Positions 1 to 5,751 of a stretch of 7,102 nucleotides of DNA are shown piece by piece. The position numbers and the translations under genes are program-made. Origin of the DNA: Zongyangia gallinarum (lineage in GTDB: Bacteria > Bacillota > Clostridia > Oscillospirales > Ruminococcaceae); assembly GCA_904419315.1 (NCBI GenBank), contig CAJFQY010000051.1, positions 1-7,102 on the forward strand, read 5' to 3'. The notes beneath the pieces are model-generated. The model was given only the letters and a program-made list of their open reading frames with translations. It was not told the DNA's origin and did no database searches. Positions within the stretch are counted from its first letter, which is position 1. The number at the start of each line of letters is the position of its first letter.

Positions 1-1
1 T

Positions 2-499
2 GAATTCCTTTATGCCCAGCCGGTGACAAGAGCTGCCATCGTGACCCAGAAAATTCTGGCCAATGTATTTTTGTTTTTGATCTATACTGTTATTGTGGCG
101 TTGGTTTCCCTTGGGACTGTCTATCTATTTCTGCCGGAAAACGAGAATTTTATGGAGCTGCTTCCCAAGCTTGGCATTGTCTTTGCTGGAATGCTGTTGA
201 GCTGTTTTATTTTTATGGCGTTTGGATTTTTTCTATCCTCCGTGACGCACAGTCATAAAGCGGCTGTGCCGGTAGCCGTAGGAACGGTGTTTCTGACCTA
301 TTTTGCGGGGATTGCATCCAAGCTGATGGATTCCCTGTCGGTACTGTGGTATTTTTCACCTGTGCACTATAGCACACCGGCAACCCTCGTTGCCAATGAA
401 GCTATCGATATTCATGCAGGAATTATCGGAGGGTGTGCTATCCTTCTATTTGTAGCGCTCAGTTATATCTGGTATCTGAATAAAGATCTAAAAATTTAG
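2..499 (+). CDS. ABC-2 type transporter permease, C-terminal part (5' truncated by window)
   Basis: This is the C-terminal 165 or so residues of a membrane permease of the ABC-2 type, the integral membrane half of an ABC exporter. The frame is open from base 2, so the gene begins upstream of the window and the GTG at 23 is an internal valine. The first visible residues, EFLYAQPVTRAAIVTQK, match the cytoplasmic coupling segment typical of this family (E-x-L-x-x-P-x-x-R-x-x-I-x-x-x-K), which contacts the ATPase partner. About four hydrophobic membrane segments follow, the last one ending in a short charged tail (YLNKDLKI). The cargo cannot be inferred, and the ATPase gene would be expected upstream. 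The stop codon lies 13 bases before the start of the HD-domain gene, so the two are probably co-transcribed. Family assignment is fairly secure; the transported substrate is unknown. Confidence 0.75.
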   Translation, partial: EFLYAQPVTRAAIVTQKILANVFLFLIYTVIVALVSLGTVYLFLPENENFMELLPKLGIVFAGMLLSCFIFMAFGFFLSSVTHSHKAAVPVAVGTVFLTYFAGIASKLMDSLSVLWYFSPVHYSTPATLVANEAIDIHAGIIGGCAILLFVALSYIWYLNKDLKI

Positions 500-512
500 G
501 GAAGGTGAATTG

Positions 513-1109
513 ATGATGGAAGAGACAAGGCTTCAAAAACAATTGCGTTTTTTGGTGGAAGTGGACCAAATGAAGAATGTCCTGCGGCAGACATTGTTGG
601 TGGATAAATCCCGCCGTGAGAATGATGCGGAGCATTCCTGGCATTTTGCCCTGATGGCTATGCTACTTAGTGAATACGCGGATGGCTCAAAGGTGGATTT
701 TTACCGGGTACTGCGGATGGCGCTGGTTCATGATCTCATCGAGGTTTATGCAGGGGATACCTTTGCCTACGACAAAAAGGGGAACGAAGACAAGGAAGAG
801 CGGGAAAAGAAGGCTGCGGACAAGTTGTTTGGCATGCTTCCGGAAGATCAGGGAAAGGAAATCCGGGATCTTTGGGAGGAATTTGACCAGATGGAAACTC
901 CGGATGCACAATATGCCGCATCTATCGATCGCCTACAGCCGTTGATTAATAACTATATGACACAGGGTCATACCTGGCATATTGGAACGGTCACAAGCAA
1001 GGATGTCTATGCCAGGGCCGCTATTATTGAAAAAGCAGCTCCAGAGCTCTGGAAAGTGGTTCAGTTTATTATCAAGGATTCTATCGAAAAAGGCTGGCTC
1101 AAAGAATAG
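513..1109 (+). CDS. HD-domain hydrolase, YfbR/HDDC2-like (putative 5'-deoxynucleotidase)
   Basis: A cytoplasmic metal-dependent phosphohydrolase of about 198 residues. The HD signature is complete: His41 in NDAEHSWH, the His73-Asp74 pair in ALVHDLIE, and Asp139 in SIDRLQPLINN. The acidic segment after the HD pair (EVYAGD) and the LWEEFDQMETPDAQYAASIDRL region are typical of the HD_3 / YfbR / HDDC2 group, whose characterised members remove phosphate from 5'-deoxynucleoside monophosphates. Substrate here is inferred from family only. The start is chosen at ATG 513, with a GGGAAGGTG Shine-Dalgarno at 499-507. ATG 516 is nearly as good, and a TTG at 510 is possible but less likely. It follows the permease by 13 bases, probably in one transcript, and ends about 25 bases before a terminator. 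Nothing links it functionally to the permease. Confidence 0.85.
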   Translation: MMEETRLQKQLRFLVEVDQMKNVLRQTLLVDKSRRENDAEHSWHFALMAMLLSEYADGSKVDFYRVLRMALVHDLIEVYAGDTFAYDKKGNEDKEEREKKAADKLFGMLPEDQGKEIRDLWEEFDQMETPDAQYAASIDRLQPLINNYMTQGHTWHIGTVTSKDVYARAAIIEKAAPELWKVVQFIIKDSIEKGWLKE

Positions 1110-1135
1110 CTTTTTTGTACTTAATAAGTTTATAC

Positions 1136-1163
1136 AAAAAGCCGCGGAAGACTGCGGCTTTTT
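1136..1163 (+). terminator. Intrinsic terminator after the permease/HD-domain unit
   Basis: The stem GCCGC (1141-1145) / GCGGC (1154-1158) has an 8-base loop and is flanked by AAAAA and TTTTT, which extend the pairing to 10 bp and provide the U-run. It lies 27 bases after the HD-domain gene's stop. The A and T flanks make it potentially bidirectional. Confidence 0.85.
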
Positions 1164-1174
1164 AATTGTGATTT

Positions 1175-1203
1175 TTGCAATCTTTTCCTAAAAATGCTAT
1201 AAT
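1175..1203 (+). promoter_or_regulatory. Sigma-A type promoter for the PII-like/antiporter unit
   Basis: TTGCAA (-35, 1175-1180), a 17-base spacer, and a perfect TATAAT (-10, 1198-1203) preceded by TG one base upstream (extended -10, TGCTATAAT). Transcription would start near 1210, giving a short leader of about 25 bases before the ATG at 1235. It begins just after the preceding terminator, which supports a fresh transcription unit here. Confidence 0.8.
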
Positions 1204-1234
1204 AAAAATATACACTTCTGAAAGGGTGGGGGAT

Positions 1235-1576
1235 ATGAAGCTTCTTGTGCTTATTCTCAACAAGGTTGAAACATTGGAGCCATTATTGGCGCGGTTTACC
1301 GATCTACAGATTAATGGCGCCACGATTCTCAATAGTACAGGTATGGCGCGGGCGTTGTCAGACTATATGGATGACTCCTTTTTAGGATCGTTGCGGGCTA
1401 TTTTGGATCCAGACCGGGATGAAAACAAGACCATTCTCACGGTACTTAGAGATGAGCAGGTACCGTCAGCGGTAGAGGCAATTGAGGATGTGGTGGGAGA
1501 TTTGTCCCAGCCGGATACCGGTATTGTATTCACTGTGCCGGTGGATTTCATCAAAGGAATTCATGGGGACAAATAA
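1235..1576 (+). CDS. PII-like small regulatory protein
   Basis: A 113-residue cytoplasmic protein with the overall look of the PII superfamily. It has an opening beta strand MKLLVLILNK, a helix (about residues 12-22), a second strand ending in the GATILNSTGMAR segment (28-39), a long region where the T-loop sits in PII (about 37-63, with DPDRDENK), then TILTVLRDEQ, a helix and a closing TGIVFTVPVDF strand (95-105). PII proteins are trimers that bind nucleotides and control enzymes or transporters by inserting the T-loop. The uridylylated tyrosine context of classical GlnB/GlnK is not evident, so this is a PII-like relative and not a canonical nitrogen regulator. The ATG at 1235 is chosen because GGGTGGGGG (1224-1232) is an obvious ribosome site and upstream codons overlap the promoter. 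The antiporter gene starts 35 bases downstream, which suggests it is the regulatory target. The ligand is unknown. Confidence 0.75.
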   Translation: MKLLVLILNKVETLEPLLARFTDLQINGATILNSTGMARALSDYMDDSFLGSLRAILDPDRDENKTILTVLRDEQVPSAVEAIEDVVGDLSQPDTGIVFTVPVDFIKGIHGDK

Positions 1577-1611
1577 ATTTGGAGAAGATACTGTAAAGGA
1601 TAGAAATCAAG

Positions 1612-2790
1612 ATGGAACTAGGAATACTTTTTTATTTGGCATGTATCCTGTTTTCTGGATTGATATTTGGAAAACTGGCCAAAAGGGTAAAATTGCCGAA
1701 TGTAACAGGATATCTGGTGGCGGGATTGATTATCGGACCTTCGGTTCTTGGTCTGATTCCCGGGGATATTGTCTCACAAATGAGCATATTATCCGATATG
1801 GCTTTGGGCTTCATTGCTTTTTCTGTTGGCAGTGAGTTCAAAATCAGTTATTTTAAACGGGTAGGAGTTACCCCTATAGTGATCGCAATTTTTGAGGCAG
1901 TTGTTGCGGTAATTTTTGTCATTCTTGGACTCATTATCGCGGGATATGAGGTGCCTTTTTCGCTGGTTTTGGGGGCAATTGCCGCGGCTACCGCACCAGC
2001 AGCTACCGTCATGGTAATCAAGCAGTATAAGGCGAAGGGGCCGCTGACCGAAACGCTCCTTAGCGTTGTAGCCTTGGATGATGCTGTCGCCTTGATCGCC
2101 TTTGGATTTGCTGTAACAGTTGCCAAATCCATTGAGTCACCAGCATCTGGCTCTCCGCTGCTTTCAATTTTAGACCCCTTTATTGAAATCGCTACTGCGG
2201 TAGTAATGGGCGCGTTGCTGGGAGCAATCTTTTCTTTTATTTTGCGCTGGTTTAAAAGCAGCAGCAATCGCCTGATTTTGTCTATTGCTTTTGTTTTTCT
2301 TGCCATTGCCCTCTCCACCTTGCTCAATGTCTCATCTCTGATGATGTGTATGAGCATGGGAGCAATCCTGGCCAATGTGAGTTCAACATCGGATACGATT
2401 ATGAAGATCACCGACTCAGTCACCCCTCCGCTTTTTATGATCTTTTTCGTTATTTCCGGCGCTGAATTGCAACTGTCGGTCATTCCGACTATTGGCTTGG
2501 TGGGAGTTATTTATGTTGTTCTGCGTGTGGCAGGAAAGATGTTCGGCGCGTGGGCGGGAGCTGCTTTGATGAAAGCTCCTGAGACAGTACGGCGTTGGCT
2601 TGGCCCCACATTGATCCCGCAGGCTGGTGTAGCCATAGGGTTGAGCCTAGTGGCAGAATCGGTAGTTCCCCAATACGCCAGCGTAATTCGGGCGGTTGTT
2701 CTCTGCGCGACCCTTATTTATGAAATTATTGGACCAATGGTAACGAAAATCTGCCTGAAGAAAGCCGGAGAAATTAGTGCTGACGCTTAA
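1612..2790 (+). CDS. Cation:proton antiporter, CPA2 (KefB/NapA-like) family, membrane domain only
   Basis: A 392-residue integral membrane protein with about 11-12 hydrophobic segments across its whole length. Family signatures visible are GYLVAGLIIGPSVLGLIP (33-50), the discontinuous-helix segment AAATAPAAT (124-132), an Asp-Asp pair in VALDDAVALIAFG (Asp156, Asp157), the VLRVAGKMFG motif (Arg305, Lys309) and LGPTLIPQAGVAIGLSL (330-346). The DD pair plus the lysine is the arrangement associated with electrogenic sodium:proton exchangers such as NapA, so Na+/H+ exchange is the best guess, but K+ cannot be excluded. There is no C-terminal RCK/TrkA-N nucleotide-binding domain as found in KefB/KefC; regulation may instead come from the separate PII-like protein encoded just upstream. 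Start is the ATG at 1612, with an AAAGGA about 11 bases upstream. Complete in length for a membrane-domain-only member. Confidence 0.88.
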   Translation: MELGILFYLACILFSGLIFGKLAKRVKLPNVTGYLVAGLIIGPSVLGLIPGDIVSQMSILSDMALGFIAFSVGSEFKISYFKRVGVTPIVIAIFEAVVAVIFVILGLIIAGYEVPFSLVLGAIAAATAPAATVMVIKQYKAKGPLTETLLSVVALDDAVALIAFGFAVTVAKSIESPASGSPLLSILDPFIEIATAVVMGALLGAIFSFILRWFKSSSNRLILSIAFVFLAIALSTLLNVSSLMMCMSMGAILANVSSTSDTIMKITDSVTPPLFMIFFVISGAELQLSVIPTIGLVGVIYVVLRVAGKMFGAWAGAALMKAPETVRRWLGPTLIPQAGVAIGLSLVAESVVPQYASVIRAVVLCATLIYEIIGPMVTKICLKKAGEISADA

Positions 2791-2825
2791 ACTTTCAAAA
2801 CAACAAGTAAAATGTGAGAAAGTTT
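2789..2825. repeat. A/T-rich inverted repeat between the antiporter and the hyd promoter
   Basis: AAACTTTC (2789-2796) and GAAAGTTT (2818-2825) form a perfect 8-bp inverted repeat with a 21-base spacer. It begins within the antiporter stop codon and ends directly against the -35 box of the next promoter. It could be a weak terminator, since it is followed by TTG and precedes no long U-run, or a protein-binding site next to the -35. I cannot distinguish these. Confidence 0.35.
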
Positions 2826-2854
2826 TTGACTTTTCCACAACAAAATGATATAGT
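2826..2854 (+). promoter_or_regulatory. Promoter of the hydrogenase maturation operon
   Basis: TTGACT (-35, 2826-2831), a 17-base spacer and TATAGT (-10, 2849-2854), each one base from the sigma-A consensus. Transcription would start at about 2861. That leaves an untranslated leader of roughly 185 bases before the first operon gene, long enough to hold cis-acting RNA control. No palindrome that I recognise as a Rex, FNR or Fur site overlaps it. Confidence 0.75.
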
Positions 2855-2896
2855 GATAGTAACCTCACCAGTGGGAGGAGTCCTGCTGGCAAGGTG

Positions 2897-2986
2897 ATGT
2901 ACAAAAAACCTTCTCATCTTCGAGGGCTTAGACCTGAGATAAAGTTGGTGGTCATTTTCGTCATGCTTAAAGTGCAGTTGGGATGA
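2897..2986 (+). CDS. Possible 29-residue leader peptide in the hyd leader (low confidence)
   Basis: An ATG at 2897 opens a 29-codon frame that runs through the leader and stops with TGA at 2984-2986, five bases before the terminator stem. The peptide has a basic first half (MYKKPSHLRGLRPEIK) and a hydrophobic second half (LVVIFVMLKVQLG). The position of the stop is what a translation-coupled attenuator would show. Against it, the AAGG at 2891-2894 is too close to the ATG for a good Shine-Dalgarno, the stronger GGGAGGAG (2873-2880) is too far, and an open frame this short is expected by chance fairly often. There is no obvious run of one regulatory codon. Confidence 0.2.
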   Translation: MYKKPSHLRGLRPEIKLVVIFVMLKVQLG

Positions 2987-2991
2987 ATTTG

Positions 2992-3029
2992 CACCCCACG
3001 ACAGGTCTTTGTCGTGGGGTGTTTTTATT
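2992..3029 (+). terminator. Intrinsic terminator inside the hyd operon leader
   Basis: A perfect 11-bp stem, CACCCCACGAC (2992-3002) / GTCGTGGGGTG (3011-3021), with an 8-base loop AGGTCTTT and a TTTTTATTT tail. It precedes all genes of the unit, so it must be conditional or partial if the maturation genes are expressed from the 2826 promoter. Its 5' arm overlaps the TGCAC half of the candidate antiterminator. Confidence 0.9.
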
Positions 3030-3046
3030 TCATTGGGGGGATCAGT

Positions 3047-3316
3047 TTGGAAACAAAATTAGCGCTGATCGGCATTGTGGTGGAGGAAGAAGAGGCTGTT
3101 CGAACTGTCAATGAGCTACTACATCAATATGCTCCCTATGTAGTGGGGAGAATGGGGCTGCCCTATCGTGCAAAGGGGGTCAATATCATCTCCGTGGTGG
3201 TAGATGCCCCGGAAAATATAGTCAGTGCTTTGTCCGGCAAACTTGGAAACATCAAAGGGATAGGAGTCAAATCGCTGTATGCAAAGACCAGTGACCGAAA
3301 ACAATCCGATGAATGA
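3047..3316 (+). CDS. TM1266-family protein, putative iron-only hydrogenase system regulator
   Basis: An 89-residue soluble protein of the family named after Thermotoga TM1266, small alpha/beta (ACT/NikR C-terminal-like) proteins found almost always next to [FeFe]-hydrogenase maturation genes and annotated as putative regulators of that system. Recognisable parts are the opening METKLALIGIVVEEEE, the VGRMGLPYRAKGVNIISVVVDAP core (33-55) and the ALSGKLGNIKGIGVKSLYAK end (61-80). No DNA-binding domain is visible, so any regulatory role is family annotation, not something the sequence shows. The start is taken as TTG 3047, because a GGGGGG ribosome site lies at 3035-3040 and because this gives the family's normal N-terminus. 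Upstream in-frame codons fall inside the terminator. Its end overlaps the hydE start by 8 bases, implying translational coupling. Confidence 0.85.
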   Translation: METKLALIGIVVEEEEAVRTVNELLHQYAPYVVGRMGLPYRAKGVNIISVVVDAPENIVSALSGKLGNIKGIGVKSLYAKTSDRKQSDE

Positions 3317-4307
3317 GCTGACAAAAGAGTTGTCCATGGGAGGAAATCTTTCCAAAGATACCCTGTCAAAGCTGTTGGGTATGGACGACTTTTCCCCAGT
3401 GTATCAGCTGGCTGACCGGTATAATGAACGTCAGAACCATGGAGTTGTTAGAATCCGTGCTATCCTTGAGTTTTCTAACTATTGCCGCCGGCAGTGCCGC
3501 TATTGTGGGCTCAACAGGACAAACTTGAAGCTACAACGTTACCGGATGGATGAAAAAGAAATTATAAATACCGTCCTCATTGCATATCGGGCAGGATATC
3601 AGACCATCGTCCTTCAGTCTGGAGAGGATCCGGCCTATGATAAGGAAATGGTGGGCAGGATCATCCGGGGAATTAAGGACCAACGTCCCATTGCCATTAC
3701 GCTAAGTTTGGGGGAGCGAAGCCGGGAGGAATATGCTTATTGGAAGGAATGCGGCGCCGACAGGTATCTGCTCAAACATGAAACCTCAGATCCTGATATT
3801 TACAGGAGCCTGCATCCCTGTGGGACCTTGGAAAACCGGCTACAGTGTCTGCAATGGCTCAAAGAATTGGGCTATGAAACAGGAAGCGGGTTTATGATTG
3901 GCCTTCCAGGGCAGACAAACGATACCATTGCCAATGACATCCTAACCTTACAGCGGCTTGGGTGCGATATGGCTGGAATCGGCCCGTTTATTGCCCACCC
4001 AGATACCCCCTTAAAAGACCATCCAGACGGGAGCACAGAACTAACCAAACGGGCGGTAGCGCTGAGCCGGATTCTCATGCCACAATTGAATCTCCCGGCC
4101 ACCACGGCACTGGGAGTATTGGATGACGGAGAAAAGGATGATATTTTTTCCTGTGGCGCCAATGTCATCATGCGAAAGGTGACACCGGGCATATATCGCA
4201 GGCTCTATGAGATATACCCATCCAACCTCAGTTTGGATGACGATATATATAAGGGGCGGAGGGATTTAGAAGATTCTATCCGCCGATTGGGGAAACAACC
4301 TTTATAG
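3309..4307 (+). CDS. hydE: [FeFe]-hydrogenase maturase HydE (radical SAM)
   Basis: Radical SAM enzyme of about 332 residues that acts after HydG in building the diiron subcluster of the H-cluster, converting the Fe(CO)2(CN)-cysteine complex into an intermediate for HydF. The radical SAM cluster ligands are Cys59, Cys63 and Cys66 in NYCRRQCRYCGLN. Other HydE hallmarks are VRIRAILEFSNYC, TIVLQSGEDP (about 99-108), LSLGERSREEY, DRYLLKHETSDP, GYETGSGFMIGLPGQT (189-202), MAGIGPFIAHPDTPL and NLPATTALGV. The C-terminal cysteines that hold a dispensable second cluster in the Thermotoga enzyme are absent here. Start is ATG 3309, overlapping the upstream gene by 8 bases, because it matches the family N-terminus. 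An ATG at 3279 in the same frame would add ten residues and overlap the neighbour more. No strong Shine-Dalgarno precedes 3309, consistent with coupled translation. hydG follows after 15 bases. Confidence 0.95.
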   Translation: MNELTKELSMGGNLSKDTLSKLLGMDDFSPVYQLADRYNERQNHGVVRIRAILEFSNYCRRQCRYCGLNRTNLKLQRYRMDEKEIINTVLIAYRAGYQTIVLQSGEDPAYDKEMVGRIIRGIKDQRPIAITLSLGERSREEYAYWKECGADRYLLKHETSDPDIYRSLHPCGTLENRLQCLQWLKELGYETGSGFMIGLPGQTNDTIANDILTLQRLGCDMAGIGPFIAHPDTPLKDHPDGSTELTKRAVALSRILMPQLNLPATTALGVLDDGEKDDIFSCGANVIMRKVTPGIYRRLYEIYPSNLSLDDDIYKGRRDLEDSIRRLGKQPL

Positions 4308-4322
4308 AAAGAAGTGTGGAAC

Positions 4323-5741
4323 ATGTATAATGTCAAATCGAAAGTTGCCACCGAGTTCATCGATGACGGCGAGATTATGGAAACCCTGGAATATGCCGAG
4401 AAAAACAAAAGTAACCGGGAGCTGATTGAAAGCCTGCTAGAAAAAGCAAAGACCTGCAAAGGACTCTCTCACCGGGAAGCGGCTGTACTTCTCGACTGCG
4501 ACCAGGAAGATTTAAATGAGAAGATGTATGCCCTGGCTCAGGAGATTAAACAGAAGTTTTACGGCAACCGAATCGTTATGTTCGCGCCGCTCTATCTTTC
4601 CAATTACTGTGTCAATGGATGCACCTATTGCCCGTATCATCAGAAGAATAAGCACATTCGGAGAAAACAGCTGTCCCAGGAGGAGATCGTCAAGGAAGTC
4701 ATTGCGTTGCAGGACATGGGACACAAGCGTTTGGCGTTGGAAACCGGAGAAGATCCGGTCCGCTGTCCCATTGAATATGTGTTGGAGAGTATTAAGACCA
4801 TCTACTCGATCAAACATAAAAATGGAGCCATCCGCCGCGTCAATGTCAACATCGCCGCCACAACGGTAGAAAATTACCGGAAGCTGAAAGAGGCTGGCAT
4901 TGGTACCTATATACTGTTCCAGGAAACCTACAACAAAAAAGCCTACGAGCAGCTGCATCCCACAGGCCCAAAAAGTAATTATGCTTATCACACCGAGGCC
5001 ATGGACCGGGCCATGGAAGGTGGTATTGATGACGTAGGCTGTGGCGTCCTTTTTGGACTGAATCTTTACCGGTATGATTTTGTAGGATTGCTGATGCATG
5101 CTGAGCATCTGGAAGCAGCCATGGGAGTGGGACCACATACCATCAGCGTGCCTCGTATCCGTCCAGCGGATGATGTGGATCCCGATGAATTCACCAACGC
5201 TATTTCGGATGATATTTTTGCAAAAATCGTAGCTGTGCTGCGGATTGCGGTACCCTATACGGGCCTGATTATCTCCACCCGTGAGACACCGGAATCCAGA
5301 AAGCGGGTGCTCCATCTGGGCGTTTCCCAGATCAGCGGAGGATCTTCCACCAGTGTGGGAGGATATGTGGAAAAGGAGAAAATCGAGGAGAACTCTTCCC
5401 AGTTTGAACTCAATGATACCCGTACCTTGGATGAAGTGGTTGGCTGGCTTTTGGATATGGGATACATTCCCAGCTTCTGCACAGCTTGCTACCGGGAAGG
5501 AAGAACGGGAGACCGGTTTATGCAGCTGGTTAAATCGGGACAGATTGCCAACTGCTGTCAGCCCAACGCGCTGATGACTTTGAAAGAGTATCTGGAGGAC
5601 TATGCTTCTCCTGAAACAAAGGCAAAGGGAGAAGCACTCATCCGAAAAGAAATTGATAAGATTCCCAGCGATAAGGTAAGACAGATCGTTCTCAAGCATC
5701 TGGAAGAGATGGATGAGGGAATGCGGGATTTCCGCTTCTAA
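4323..5741 (+). CDS. hydG: [FeFe]-hydrogenase maturase HydG (radical SAM tyrosine lyase)
   Basis: A 472-residue radical SAM enzyme that cleaves tyrosine to p-cresol and dehydroglycine, the latter yielding the CO and cyanide ligands of the H-cluster, and loads them on an iron-cysteine unit. Both cluster sites are intact: the N-terminal radical SAM triad Cys96, Cys100, Cys103 in NYCVNGCTYCPYH, and the C-terminal auxiliary-cluster triad Cys386, Cys389 (FCTACYREGRTGDRFM) and Cys412 (IANCCQPNA). These cysteine numbers coincide with those published for the clostridial enzyme, as I recall them, which supports the ATG at 4323 (MYNVKSKVATEF) over the GTG at 4314. An AAGAAG at 4308-4313 serves as ribosome site. 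The C-terminal site separates it from its thiamine-pathway relative ThiH. It is 15 bases downstream of hydE and clearly in the same operon. Confidence 0.97.
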   Translation: MYNVKSKVATEFIDDGEIMETLEYAEKNKSNRELIESLLEKAKTCKGLSHREAAVLLDCDQEDLNEKMYALAQEIKQKFYGNRIVMFAPLYLSNYCVNGCTYCPYHQKNKHIRRKQLSQEEIVKEVIALQDMGHKRLALETGEDPVRCPIEYVLESIKTIYSIKHKNGAIRRVNVNIAATTVENYRKLKEAGIGTYILFQETYNKKAYEQLHPTGPKSNYAYHTEAMDRAMEGGIDDVGCGVLFGLNLYRYDFVGLLMHAEHLEAAMGVGPHTISVPRIRPADDVDPDEFTNAISDDIFAKIVAVLRIAVPYTGLIISTRETPESRKRVLHLGVSQISGGSSTSVGGYVEKEKIEENSSQFELNDTRTLDEVVGWLLDMGYIPSFCTACYREGRTGDRFMQLVKSGQIANCCQPNALMTLKEYLEDYASPETKAKGEALIRKEIDKIPSDKVRQIVLKHLEEMDEGMRDFRF

Positions 5742-5751
5742 GACATAGAAC

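Larger units (their letters stand above)
2861..3029 (+). promoter_or_regulatory. Structured 5' leader RNA (candidate riboswitch/attenuator) of the hyd maturation operon
   Basis: The roughly 170-base leader between promoter and first gene contains several potential RNA elements. A first hairpin pairs TCACC (2865-2869) with GGTGA (2893-2897) and continues with AGTGGGA (2870-2876) / TCCTGCT (2881-2887), leaving a GGCAA bulge and a GGAG loop. Alternatively CCAGTGGGA pairs fully with TCCTGCTGG (9 bp with two G-U). A second element pairs TCTCA (2912-2916) with TGAGA (2935-2939). A third pairs GTGCA (2972-2976) with TGCAC (2990-2994) and so sequesters the first bases of the terminator stem, as an antiterminator would. 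The leader ends in a terminator 20 bases before the TTG of the first gene. This organisation is that of transcription attenuation. I could not assign it to a known riboswitch class; the ligand is unknown, and a leader-peptide mechanism is an alternative. Confidence 0.6.

Noticed and set aside
23..499. GTG at 23 as the true start of the permease gene
   Set aside because: The frame is open upstream to the window edge and the preceding residues (EFLYAQP) belong to the conserved coupling segment of the family, so the gene is truncated by the window.
1848..2483. A 211-codon open frame on the - strand opposite the antiporter
   Set aside because: The low-complexity Thr/Ala/Ile/Ser-rich translation mirrors the hydrophobic codons of the antiporter. 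No start signal or domain is visible.
2826..2870. A Rex, FNR or Fur operator at the hyd promoter
   Set aside because: Half-site-like fragments such as CCACAA occur, but no palindrome with the spacing of those sites is present over the promoter.
2933..2941. CTGAGAT in the hyd leader as part of a TPP riboswitch
   Set aside because: The other obligatory TPP elements (the GGGGTGC region and the ACCTGAT...GGATAATGCCAG segment) are missing, and the downstream genes are not thiamine genes.
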